Source: Caballeronia udeis
Lineage (GTDB): Bacteria > Pseudomonadota > Gammaproteobacteria > Burkholderiales > Burkholderiaceae
Assembly (NCBI RefSeq): GCF_001544555.2
Contig: NZ_FCOK02000040.1
Location: forward strand, 1-64,000
Direction: 5' to 3'
Length of the DNA: 64,000 nt
Shown: positions 44,049 to 51,889 of the stretch, piece by piece
Layout: every line of letters begins with the position of its first letter
Numbering within the stretch: position 1 is the stretch's first letter
Made by a program: the position numbers and the translations under genes
Notes under the pieces: generated by a model
Seen by the model: the letters and a program-made list of their open reading frames with translations, nothing else
What the model was told of the DNA's origin: nothing
The model's database searches: none

Positions 44049-46427
44049 TCATTCGTAATTCGTGTAACGCGCGAGCGGTGGGGCCGGCGGCGGTGGCGGC
44101 GTGTAACCGTTGACGCCGGCGCGGAACGCCGAGGTCAGGCCATTATCGACGTTCGCCAGGCCTTTGAACGTCATTTGGGCGAGAACGCGCGTCCCGGCAG
44201 TGTTACTTCCGGTGCTGGTGATACCGTTTGCGTAACGCTGCACGCCGATGCCGAGCGTCCAGCAGTCGGCATCGTACTGGAAGCCCAGCAGCCCGTCGAC
44301 GAGACGATGGCCCGCCAGATCGTAGTTCACCCGGGCGACGCTATAAATGTGTCGCGACAGTGGCCATTGTGCCGAAACCAGAATCTGGTTGATCGGCGAG
44401 GTGGACAGCGTGGTCTCGTTCGCCCGCGTGTACCGATAGCCAATATTGATGACTTCGCGCGCCGCCGGGCTGAACCCGAAACCGACGCTCGAACGCACCA
44501 GCTGGTTGTTATCCGCATTATATTGGAACGCCGTTTCCTGTGAAAAACCAGCGCCCAGCTTGAAGGACGCGCCCAGGATCAGGTCCGAGTGCTTTGCCTG
44601 GTCGAGCGCCTGGCCTTGCGTGATCGTGACGCGCTGCGGCTGGAAATAATACTGCTGCGCGATCACAAAACGCGCGCGCTCGTCGCCCGTCGCCGGGTTG
44701 ATGAAGCGCGTGGTCAGGCCTGCCGTCACGCGGTTGGCGTCGGCAATACGGTCATTACCCGCATACGTGTTCGGCGTGTAGATTTCAGCGAGGCTGAAGT
44801 CCGACTGGCCGGTGTCGAAAATGGGGGCGAAGTCCTGATTGCGGAACGGCGTGTACACGTAATACAGGCGCGGCTCCAGGGTCTGGATGTAATCCTGCCC
44901 GAAGATGCGCACCGAGCGGTCGAACACGAGGCCGGTGTCGAAGCTGACCGTGGGGATGGATTCCGTCAGGCTCTTCGGCTGGCCTGCGGGCACGGCGTTG
45001 GCCCCACTGCCGAGCTGGCTCAGGTCATACGACGCGAAGTGATACTGGATCTTCGGCGTGACGAAATAACCCGGCCCGGTGACGCTGTAGCTCAGGTACG
45101 GGTTAAAAACAACGCGCTGGCCTTCCGTGGAGTCCGCAATGGTGGTCGTAAAGCGCGTGTAGTCCGCTTCCGCGCCGTAGTCGAACCCGCCGACGTTGTA
45201 CTTGTTGTACAGCACGTTCAACTGCGGCTCGCGAGCGTACGGCGAGGTTGCCGGCGGCAATACCTGCCAGCGCTGCTCGTGCGCGAGAATGGACCACGGT
45301 CCGTTGTTGTATGTGACCCCTACTTCCTGCTGATACAGCACCTGCGTACCGTTGATGATCTGGTTCGAGGCGTTGCCCAGGTCTTCCGGATACTGATTGT
45401 CCGAGACCTTGTTGTAGTTGATGTAGGCGCCGAACCCGCCACCGAAGTTCTGCTGGTGCTGGATGTAGATCGCATAGCGGTTCGTATGCGTCTGCATGTC
45501 CTGCGGCAGGAATTCGCCGGTGATCGTGCCCGAATAAGTCGGCGACAAATACCGGAACGTCGACTGGATCTGAATGCCGCGCCGCGTCATCAGGCGCGGC
45601 GTGACCACCAGGTCGCGATTCGGCGCGATATTGAAGTAGTACGGCAGCGAAACTTCAAAACCGGTGGTTGAATTCAGCGACACCGTGGGCGGCAAGATGC
45701 CGCTGCGCCGTTCGCTGGTCAGCGGGAACGACAGCCACGGGCTCGCGAACACCGGAAAGCCCTGGAAAAACAGCACGCCGTTGTGCGCGACGCCTTCGCT
45801 TGCGCCGGTATCGAAGTCGAACGACGTACCCTTGATGTACCAGGCGGGGTCGGTCTCGCATGAACACGCCGTGTACGTGCCCGACGTAACGTGCGTCTGT
45901 TCGTCATTGAGCAGGTCCGCGCGTGCCCCGCTGCCCGACCCGTTCGAGAGATTGAAGCGGTACTTCGGGTTCGTCATGTAACCCTCGCTCGCCTCAACCC
46001 GCAAGTGCGCCTCCGGGCCAATGAATGCATTGCCGTTGCTGAAGATCCTGACACTGCCGTAAGCATCGGCCATGTCGGTGTCCTGGTCGTAATGCAGCGC
46101 ATCCGACTTGATCACCGAGACATTGCGGCGCAATTCGGCCGAACCCTTCGCAGCCATGTCCCGGTCGGCCGTGCCCGTGGTGTGGTCGCCGAGGACGAAT
46201 GTGGCCGGCTGGTCGCCCTGGCGCAGCGGCCGCTCTTCGAGTTGCGGCGCGAGCCGCAGGCTCCAGGGGTCGCCTAGCGGCTGCGAGTCGGCTGCCGCGC
46301 CCGCTAGCTGCGCATGTGCGAGCGCGGGCATGAGACCCGGCACTGCTATCAGGGCCGCGAACAGCCGCCGCCTGCGTGGCCGCGCTTCGCGCAATGGAAC
46401 TGGTTTGGAAAACTGTCGTGGCGGCAT
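44049..46427 (-). CDS. lptD: LPS-assembly protein LptD
   Basis: A 792-aa outer-membrane translocon subunit that inserts LPS in the outer leaflet with LptE. It has a signal peptide after a basic stretch (EARPRRRRLFAALIAVPGLM), a periplasmic beta-jellyroll (about 60-220) and a large C-terminal barrel. Paired cysteines, the CSCETD pair and the C-terminal DADCWTLG, match the disulfide scheme of LptD. The C-terminus is Pro-rich (PPPPPAPPLARYTNYE). The frame is open to 46703, but the ATG at 46427 begins the signal peptide. Confidence 0.96.
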   Translation of the reverse strand: MPPRQFSKPVPLREARPRRRRLFAALIAVPGLMPALAHAQLAGAAADSQPLGDPWSLRLAPQLEERPLRQGDQPATFVLGDHTTGTADRDMAAKGSAELRRNVSVIKSDALHYDQDTDMADAYGSVRIFSNGNAFIGPEAHLRVEASEGYMTNPKYRFNLSNGSGSGARADLLNDEQTHVTSGTYTACSCETDPAWYIKGTSFDFDTGASEGVAHNGVLFFQGFPVFASPWLSFPLTSERRSGILPPTVSLNSTTGFEVSLPYYFNIAPNRDLVVTPRLMTRRGIQIQSTFRYLSPTYSGTITGEFLPQDMQTHTNRYAIYIQHQQNFGGGFGAYINYNKVSDNQYPEDLGNASNQIINGTQVLYQQEVGVTYNNGPWSILAHEQRWQVLPPATSPYAREPQLNVLYNKYNVGGFDYGAEADYTRFTTTIADSTEGQRVVFNPYLSYSVTGPGYFVTPKIQYHFASYDLSQLGSGANAVPAGQPKSLTESIPTVSFDTGLVFDRSVRIFGQDYIQTLEPRLYYVYTPFRNQDFAPIFDTGQSDFSLAEIYTPNTYAGNDRIADANRVTAGLTTRFINPATGDERARFVIAQQYYFQPQRVTITQGQALDQAKHSDLILGASFKLGAGFSQETAFQYNADNNQLVRSSVGFGFSPAAREVINIGYRYTRANETTLSTSPINQILVSAQWPLSRHIYSVARVNYDLAGHRLVDGLLGFQYDADCWTLGIGVQRYANGITSTGSNTAGTRVLAQMTFKGLANVDNGLTSAFRAGVNGYTPPPPPAPPLARYTNYE

Positions 46428-46686
46428 GTTTGAGTGCTGTTCAATCGCGTCACGCTCCGCGCTCGACGAGAGCGCCCGGGCACAGCCACCGGAACTCGCG
46501 CCACCGGAGTTGACGGTTCGCTGCGAACGAAAATGAATCGATCGATGGATGATACGGGCGGCTGTCGTACCCTTCAGTAGCCAACGATACCGTTGTGGCC
46601 TGCCAAAGGCTTCGCGCCGGGCGCAAACGGAATGCTTAAAAAAGTCGTGGGGTATTATATGGCAAGACGTTTCACCCCTCGAGTTT
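46428..46686. other. divergent promoter region between lptD and amgK
   Basis: 259 bp with no gene, containing the promoters of the lptD operon and the amgK-murU pair. The long open frames crossing it are upstream extensions of each gene and lack coding character. Confidence 0.5.
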
Positions 46687-47721
46687 ATGACGCCCTCATC
46701 CAACGATTTCCCGGATTTTCGCCTTACCCAGCTTCACGAATGGCTGCAAACCCTGGCCACGCGGTATCGGCTGGACCTTTCCACGCTTGAAGCCGCTTCG
46801 GCCGATGCCAGTTTCCGGCGCTATTTCCGGTTGACCGCCGACTGCGACGCCGGCAAGACGCTGATCGCCGTCGACGCCCCCCCGCCCGAGAAGTGCCGCG
46901 AGTTCGTGCAGGTCGCCGGGTTGCTGCGCGCGGCCGGCGTGCACGTGCCGCAGATCCTGGAAACGGATTTCGATACCGGTTTCATGCTGGTAACCGATCT
47001 GGGCACGACCACGTATCTCTCCGTCCTCGATGAAAAGAACGCCCGGCCGCTGATGCGCTCGGCCATTGATACATTGATCAGGTTCCAGGTGACCTCGCGT
47101 GAAGGCGTGCTGCCTTCGTTCGACGAAGCGTTCCTCCGCCGCGAAATGGAGCTGATGCCGGAGTGGTTCGTGGCGAAGCATCTGGGCCACACGCTGGACG
47201 CGGCTGAACGCAAGGTGCTCGACGATACCTTCAACGCGCTCGTTGAAAGCGCGTTGGCCCAACCGCAGGTCTTCATGCTGCGCGATTTCATGCCGCGCAA
47301 CCTGATGGTCAGCGAGCCGAATCCCGGCGTGCTTGATTTCCAGGACGCGGTGTACGGGCCGCTGACGTATGACATCGCTTCGTTGCTGCGCGATGCGTTC
47401 GTTAGCTGGGAAGAGGAATTCGAACTCGATTGCTTCGTTTATTACTGGGAAGGCGCGCGCAAGGCCGGATTGCCGGTGAACGAGGATTTCGGCGAGTTTT
47501 ACCGGCAAATCGAGTGGATGGGATTGCAGCGGCATATCAAGGTGCTCGGGCTGTTCGCGCGGATTTATCACCGCGATGGGAAGCCGGTGTATCTCGCTGA
47601 TTTGCCTAGGTTCATTGGCTATGCGCGGAAGGTTTCCGAGCGGTATCGGCCATTGCGGCCGTTTGCGCGGCTGCTGGATACGCTGGAAGGGCGCGCGGTT
47701 GACGTGGGTTACACGTTTTGA
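46687..47721 (+). CDS. amgK: N-acetylmuramate/N-acetylglucosamine kinase
   Basis: A 344-aa aminoglycoside-phosphotransferase-fold sugar kinase, phosphorylating MurNAc at the anomeric position in the AmgK-MurU peptidoglycan recycling route. FMLRDFMPRNLMV is the Brenner-type catalytic loop and GVLDFQDAVYGPLTYDIASLL the Mg-binding segment. The ATG at 46687 (MTPSSNDFPD) is preferred over the open frame to 46549. It overlaps murU and is divergent from lptD, the arrangement also known in pseudomonads. Confidence 0.92.
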   Translation: MTPSSNDFPDFRLTQLHEWLQTLATRYRLDLSTLEAASADASFRRYFRLTADCDAGKTLIAVDAPPPEKCREFVQVAGLLRAAGVHVPQILETDFDTGFMLVTDLGTTTYLSVLDEKNARPLMRSAIDTLIRFQVTSREGVLPSFDEAFLRREMELMPEWFVAKHLGHTLDAAERKVLDDTFNALVESALAQPQVFMLRDFMPRNLMVSEPNPGVLDFQDAVYGPLTYDIASLLRDAFVSWEEEFELDCFVYYWEGARKAGLPVNEDFGEFYRQIEWMGLQRHIKVLGLFARIYHRDGKPVYLADLPRFIGYARKVSERYRPLRPFARLLDTLEGRAVDVGYTF

Positions 47722-48431
47722 GCGCCTTGAACGTAGCGATGATCTTCGCCGCCGGGCGCGGCGAGCGCATGCGTCCGCGGACGGATTCGTGCCCGAAGCC
47801 CTTGCTTGCAGTTGGCGGGAAACCGCTGATCGTGTGGCAAATTGAACGGCTTGCTGCCGCGGGCTTCAAGACGATTGTCATTAATCACGCATGGCTTGGA
47901 CGGATGTTTCACTCCAAGCTCGGCGATGGCTCGCGCTGGGGCGTTGAAATCCGCTACTCGCACGAGATGCACGCGCTTGAGACGGCCGGTGGAATTGCCA
48001 AGGCTTTGCCGCTGCTCGAGAAAGACGGTGAAGCTACGGTTTTCGCAGCAGTCAGTGGCGACGTGTTCTGCGAGTTCGACTACGCACGGCTGCACGAACG
48101 CGCCGCGAAGATGGCGCTGCAAGACGAACCCGCGATGCATCTGGTCATGGTGCCGAATCCGCCGTTTCATACTCTGGGTGATTTCGCGCTCACGGCTGAA
48201 GGCACGCTTTCCCTCGATGGCTCGACGCGCTACACCTTCGGCAATATCGGCTTATATGACACGCGCATGTTTCGCGATCTCGCTCCGGAAACGCGACGCG
48301 CATTGACGCCGTACTATCGCGAGACCATTGCGGCCGGGCGCGCTACAGGCGAGTTATATGAAGGGCGATGGGAGAACGTTGGTACGCCGAAGCAGCTGGA
48401 GGAGTTGGATCGAGTTATTCGGGGCAGATGA
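47718..48431 (+). CDS. murU: N-acetylmuramate alpha-1-phosphate uridylyltransferase
   Basis: A 237-aa nucleotidyltransferase converting MurNAc-1-phosphate to UDP-MurNAc, bypassing de novo MurA/MurB synthesis and thus associated with intrinsic fosfomycin tolerance. The signature MIFAAGRGERMRPRTDSCPK is the G-x-G-x-R nucleotide loop, followed by PKPLLAVGGKPLI. The TTG start at 47718 overlaps the amgK stop by four bases, implying translational coupling; the ATG at 47739 would cut the first strand. Confidence 0.93.
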   Translation: MSALNVAMIFAAGRGERMRPRTDSCPKPLLAVGGKPLIVWQIERLAAAGFKTIVINHAWLGRMFHSKLGDGSRWGVEIRYSHEMHALETAGGIAKALPLLEKDGEATVFAAVSGDVFCEFDYARLHERAAKMALQDEPAMHLVMVPNPPFHTLGDFALTAEGTLSLDGSTRYTFGNIGLYDTRMFRDLAPETRRALTPYYRETIAAGRATGELYEGRWENVGTPKQLEELDRVIRGR

Positions 48432-48673
48432 GCGCGCATTAACCCGATGCGAAATCCGCATCTGGAACAATCAGTCCCGTAATTTGGCTGCTCGCGGCTG
48501 TTCGGCCCGATCCGGGAGCGTCAGCCCCCCGGTCGGCCAAAGCGGCGAAGCGCTGATGGACACGGCTGCCGAAACCCGCGGTGTCGTTCGCACTGGCCGA
48601 CCCAACAGGCGGAAGCACTCCATCAATTAGAGCTAGAGTCCTACCCAAGGTGTGAGCGCGATGGACTTTTCGA

Positions 48674-49105
48674 CTAATGCGCATGGGCGTCCGCCTTAAC
48701 TCCGCTCTTATTGCGCCGCGCGGGAGCCTTTGTTGCCGGCTTGTCCGCCGCCGGCTTTTTGGCCGTTGCTGCATGCTTCCCGCCTGCCGCCGTCTTGACG
48801 CTCTTGGTGCCAGCACTGCGTTTGACAGGCGCGTCCAATACGCGGATCTCAATACGCATGTTCGCCGCCGCCGCCATATTTACCAATGCATCAAGCGCGA
48901 ACAAATTGATCTTGCCGCGCATAAGGTCGGACACGCGCGGCTGGGTGACGCCGAAACACGTTGCGGCCTGTGCCTGGCTCATTTCAGCACGAACGATATG
49001 ATCCTTGATCGCCATCATCAATACGGACCGAAGCTTCATGTTTTCGGCTTGTTCCGGCGTGTCCTCAATGGCGTCCCACACGCTCAGGAATGTTTGGTTA
49101 CTCAT
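48674..49105 (-). CDS. XRE-family antitoxin (HigA-like) with basic tail
   Basis: A 143-aa protein. Residues about 1-95 hold an XRE-type helix-turn-helix (KDHIVRAEMSQAQAATCFGV, TQPRVSDLMRGKINLFALD) of the kind found in antitoxins paired with Gp49/RelE-like toxins. The last 45-50 residues are a Lys/Ala/Pro-rich tail (AATAKKPAADKPATKAPARR) resembling histone-H1-like bacterial proteins, not usual in this family. It starts at 49105, sharing ATGA with the toxin stop, so it is translationally coupled in toxin-first order. It likely neutralises the toxin and represses the operon. Confidence 0.85.
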   Translation of the reverse strand: MSNQTFLSVWDAIEDTPEQAENMKLRSVLMMAIKDHIVRAEMSQAQAATCFGVTQPRVSDLMRGKINLFALDALVNMAAAANMRIEIRVLDAPVKRSAGTKSVKTAAGGKHAATAKKPAADKPATKAPARRNKSGVKADAHAH

Positions 49106-49437
49106 CGCTTCACCTCCTTCAATTCGCGGTAGCGCTTGGTGGCTAAATCGAGATCTGCCTTGCTGGTCCTCTGAGTCTTTTTCTGGAAGCAATGAAGCAC
49201 ATAAACCGCATCGGCTAACTTTGCTAAATAAATAATCCGGAACGCGCCACTTGCGTCCCGAATCCGAATCTCCCGCACCCCTTGGCCGACCGTGTTCATT
49301 GGCTTCCAGTCGTCGGGGTCCCGTCCGCGCTGGACCTGATCGAGCTGATGTCCGGCGTCACGCCGCGCCAACAGTGGAAACTCGCGTAAATCCTCCAGGG
49401 AGCCACCACAGAACTTGATCCGTTTTGCATCGACCAT
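49102..49437 (-). CDS. RelE/HigB-like toxin (phage Gp49 family)
   Basis: A 111-aa protein of the Gp49-like/RelE-ParE superfamily. KFCGGSLEDLREFPLLARRDAG, WKPMNTVGQGVREIRI, AFRIIYLAKLADAVYVLHCF and FQKKTQRTSKADLDLATKRY are the typical blocks; this fold acts as a ribosome-dependent mRNA interferase in known members. The ATG at 49437 is chosen because the upstream in-frame extension to 49473 crosses the AT-rich promoter. It is first in a two-gene operon with the antitoxin. Confidence 0.87.
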   Translation of the reverse strand: MVDAKRIKFCGGSLEDLREFPLLARRDAGHQLDQVQRGRDPDDWKPMNTVGQGVREIRIRDASGAFRIIYLAKLADAVYVLHCFQKKTQRTSKADLDLATKRYRELKEVKR

Positions 49438-49625
49438 GACATAAATTATACAAATTTTTGTATCAACAGGCAATCGTCGCAGATCGCACTGGTAAGCGCA
49501 ACCTGTGAAGCACCTCGTCCTTTCAAATCGCGCTCGATTACCCGATCCGGGCGCCCGCCAGCCACCCGCTCGTCAAATGGTAAAATCCGCTTCTCCTTTC
49601 GTCTCACTGCGCGGTTGCCCCCACC

Positions 49626-51014
49626 ATGTCCGATACCCGTCCCGATACCCTCTTCGCGCTCACCGCGCTTTCCCCGCTCGACGGCCGCTACGCCGCCAAA
49701 ACGGAAGCATTGCGCGAATGGCTGTCCGAATACGCGTTCATGAAGCATCGCGTGAAGGTGGAAATTCACTGGCTGATCGCGCTGTCGCAAGCCGGATTCG
49801 ATGAAGTCCCGCCCTTCTCCGAGGCTTCCGAAGACTTCCTGCTCCAGCTCGCCGAGCGCTTTACCGCCCACGACGCCGCGCGCATCAAGGACATCGAAAA
49901 GGTTACGAATCACGACGTCAAGGCCGTTGAATACTGGCTCAAGGAGTCGGTGAAGGGTCAGCCGGAACTCGAGCGCGCGAGTGAGTTCATCCACTTCGCG
50001 TGCACGTCGGAAGACATCAACAACACCTCGCACGGCATGATGATCGCCGGGGCCCGCGAGCACGTAATCCTGCCCGCGCTGCGCGCCGTTCACGATCGGC
50101 TCGTCAAGCTCGCCCACGCGCACGCGGCGCAACCCATGCTCTCGCGCACGCACGGGCAGCCGGCCAGCCCGACCACGCTCGGCAAGGAAATGGCGAACGT
50201 TGCGGCGCGGTTGCAGGGCGCCATTGAACGGATTGCGGAAGTGCCGGTTCTCGGCAAGATGAACGGCGCCGTGGGTAACTTCAATGCGCATCTCTCGGCG
50301 TATCCGGAGTTCGACTGGGAAGAATTCGCTGAAGGTGTGGTCGAAGACCGGTTGAAGCTGACGTTCAATCCGTACACCATTCAGATTGAACCGCACGACT
50401 ACATGGCCGAGATGTTCGACGCCATATCACGCGCCAACACCATTCTTCTCGATCTGGATCGCGATATCTGGGGTTATATCTGCGTCGGCTATTTCAAGCA
50501 GCGGACGAAGGCGGGTGAAATCGGTTCATCGACGATGCCGCATAAGGTCAATCCTATCGACTTCGAGAACTCGGAAGGCAATCTTGGCATGGCGAACGCA
50601 ATGCTGCGCCATCTCGCCGATAAGCTCCCCGTTTCCCGCTGGCAACGCGACCTCACGGATTCCACCGTACTGCGAAATATTGGCGTGGCGTTCGGGTATT
50701 CACTGCTGTCCTATGACTCGCTGATTCGCGGACTGGACAAGCTCGAAGTAAATGCGGCGCGGTTGAATGAAGACCTGGACAACTGCTGGGAAGTGCTGGC
50801 CGAACCGGTGCAAACCGTCATGCGCCGCTACGGCGTGGAAAATCCCTACGAGCAATTGAAGGAACTCACACGCGGCAAGGGCATCACGCGCGAAGGCTTG
50901 CAGACGTTTATCAGCGGCCTCGCCATTCCCGACGACGCCAAGAAACTCCTGCTTGCGATGACACCGGGGTCCTATGTTGGGAAGGCTATCGAACTGGCGC
51001 AGCGGATCAAATAA
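49626..51014 (+). CDS. purB: adenylosuccinate lyase
   Basis: A 462-aa fumarase/aspartase-superfamily lyase that splits SAICAR and adenylosuccinate in purine synthesis. The conserved FACTSEDINNTSHGMM, SRTHGQPASPTTLGKE and the signature loop GSSTMPHKVNPIDFENSEGN with the catalytic Ser are present. The length matches the E. coli-type enzyme (456 aa). A single gene with its own terminator. Confidence 0.97.
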   Translation: MSDTRPDTLFALTALSPLDGRYAAKTEALREWLSEYAFMKHRVKVEIHWLIALSQAGFDEVPPFSEASEDFLLQLAERFTAHDAARIKDIEKVTNHDVKAVEYWLKESVKGQPELERASEFIHFACTSEDINNTSHGMMIAGAREHVILPALRAVHDRLVKLAHAHAAQPMLSRTHGQPASPTTLGKEMANVAARLQGAIERIAEVPVLGKMNGAVGNFNAHLSAYPEFDWEEFAEGVVEDRLKLTFNPYTIQIEPHDYMAEMFDAISRANTILLDLDRDIWGYICVGYFKQRTKAGEIGSSTMPHKVNPIDFENSEGNLGMANAMLRHLADKLPVSRWQRDLTDSTVLRNIGVAFGYSLLSYDSLIRGLDKLEVNAARLNEDLDNCWEVLAEPVQTVMRRYGVENPYEQLKELTRGKGITREGLQTFISGLAIPDDAKKLLLAMTPGSYVGKAIELAQRIK

Positions 51015-51038
51015 CACGCCGGTTTAAACCGCCTGTGC

Positions 51039-51072
51039 AAAAGCCGCTCGAGTCGATGATCGAGCGGCTTTT
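51039..51072. terminator. bidirectional terminator between purB and Ig-like gene
   Basis: A perfect 12-bp stem AAAAGCCGCTCG / CGAGCGGCTTTT (51039-51050 with 51061-51072) with T-runs on both strands, between convergent genes. Confidence 0.88.
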
Positions 51073-51077
51073 CTATT

Positions 51078-51563
51078 TCATGGATGAATCCGCATCGCGC
51101 CGGACGCGGTGTCGGTTTGCTCGGCAATCGCGCCGCGCGCCGAACGCGCGGTAAAAGGGTTGTGAGGGAAATACGGTGTTGCAGCTTCGGCCGCGCCGCG
51201 GTTCAGCCAGGATGCACCGACAGGGGAAACATTCGCGTCGTTGGGCGCTTCTGCCATTTCCGGCGCCTGCACGGTGATGGCGAAATAACCCGTGGTAGTG
51301 CTTGCACCATAGTCACCAACCTGAATTGCAGATAAGTCGTGGATACCGTCAAAAAGCGGCGTGGTGAGCTGCAACGACCAGCCGCCGTGTCCGTTGGCTG
51401 ACGCCACCCCGAGCAACGCCGTTCCGTCGTAAACATCGACGGTTGCAAACGGGTCCGATATTCCCGTAATCAGCGGCTTTTCGCTCTCGATAAAACCGCC
51501 CTCCGGCATGCCGCCCACCTCTGTAATTACCGCCTTCGCGCTAACAACCACGTCAGAAGCCAT
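51078..51563 (-). CDS. short bacterial Ig-like domain protein
   Basis: A 161-aa protein with one bacterial Ig-like domain (about 1-100: SEKPLITGISDPFATVDVYD, GTALLGVASANGHGGWSLQL). Its opening, SAKAVITEVGG, parallels the N-terminus of the larger neighbour (ASKAVVTSVGG), so the genes share ancestry. The C-terminal 60 residues are unlike the neighbour and lack its secretion-type ending. No Sec signal peptide is seen. Function and export route unknown. Confidence 0.65.
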   Translation of the reverse strand: MASDVVVSAKAVITEVGGMPEGGFIESEKPLITGISDPFATVDVYDGTALLGVASANGHGGWSLQLTTPLFDGIHDLSAIQVGDYGASTTTGYFAITVQAPEMAEAPNDANVSPVGASWLNRGAAEAATPYFPHNPFTARSARGAIAEQTDTASGAMRIHP

Positions 51564-51889
51564 TTTTACGAATCCTTTTCCAAATCAAGAATCAACGAGG
51601 CGTTTCATTGAGTTGTGTGCAACTTCATTAATACGGATATCGAATCAAATAACCGAAACAAACACGTGGATGTGAATGCCGGCCAACGATTCCGCAATCA
51701 CCAAGTTAGCGAAGTACGTCCCGCCGATCCACCGGAATATTGAAATAGGGTATTGCGGGTTTGGAAGAAATTCTGCAGCGGATATTGGTGTGGCACAAAG
51801 CAGAAAGCCGCGCCAGTTTCCCGGAACGGCTTTCTGTCCAACTTCACATAACCGGCTTTCTCCAAAGGGCGAAAACCGGCTTCACGCCA
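51564..51889. other. 326-bp spacer between the two Ig-like genes
   Basis: AT-richer than its surroundings; it contains the promoter of the short Ig-like gene and the hairpin terminating the larger one. No gene is supported. Confidence 0.45.
51791..51836 (-). terminator. probable terminator of the large Ig-like adhesin gene
   Basis: A perfect 10-bp stem CAGAAAGCCG / CGGCTTTCTG (51801-51810 with 51827-51836). On the minus strand it is followed by CTTTGTG, a weak T-run, 54 bp after the stop codon. Confidence 0.5.

Noticed and set aside
48432..48673. A possible tRNA or small gene between murU and the antitoxin gene
   Set aside because: No cloverleaf arms or conserved T-loop could be found, and the open frames are short and overlapping.
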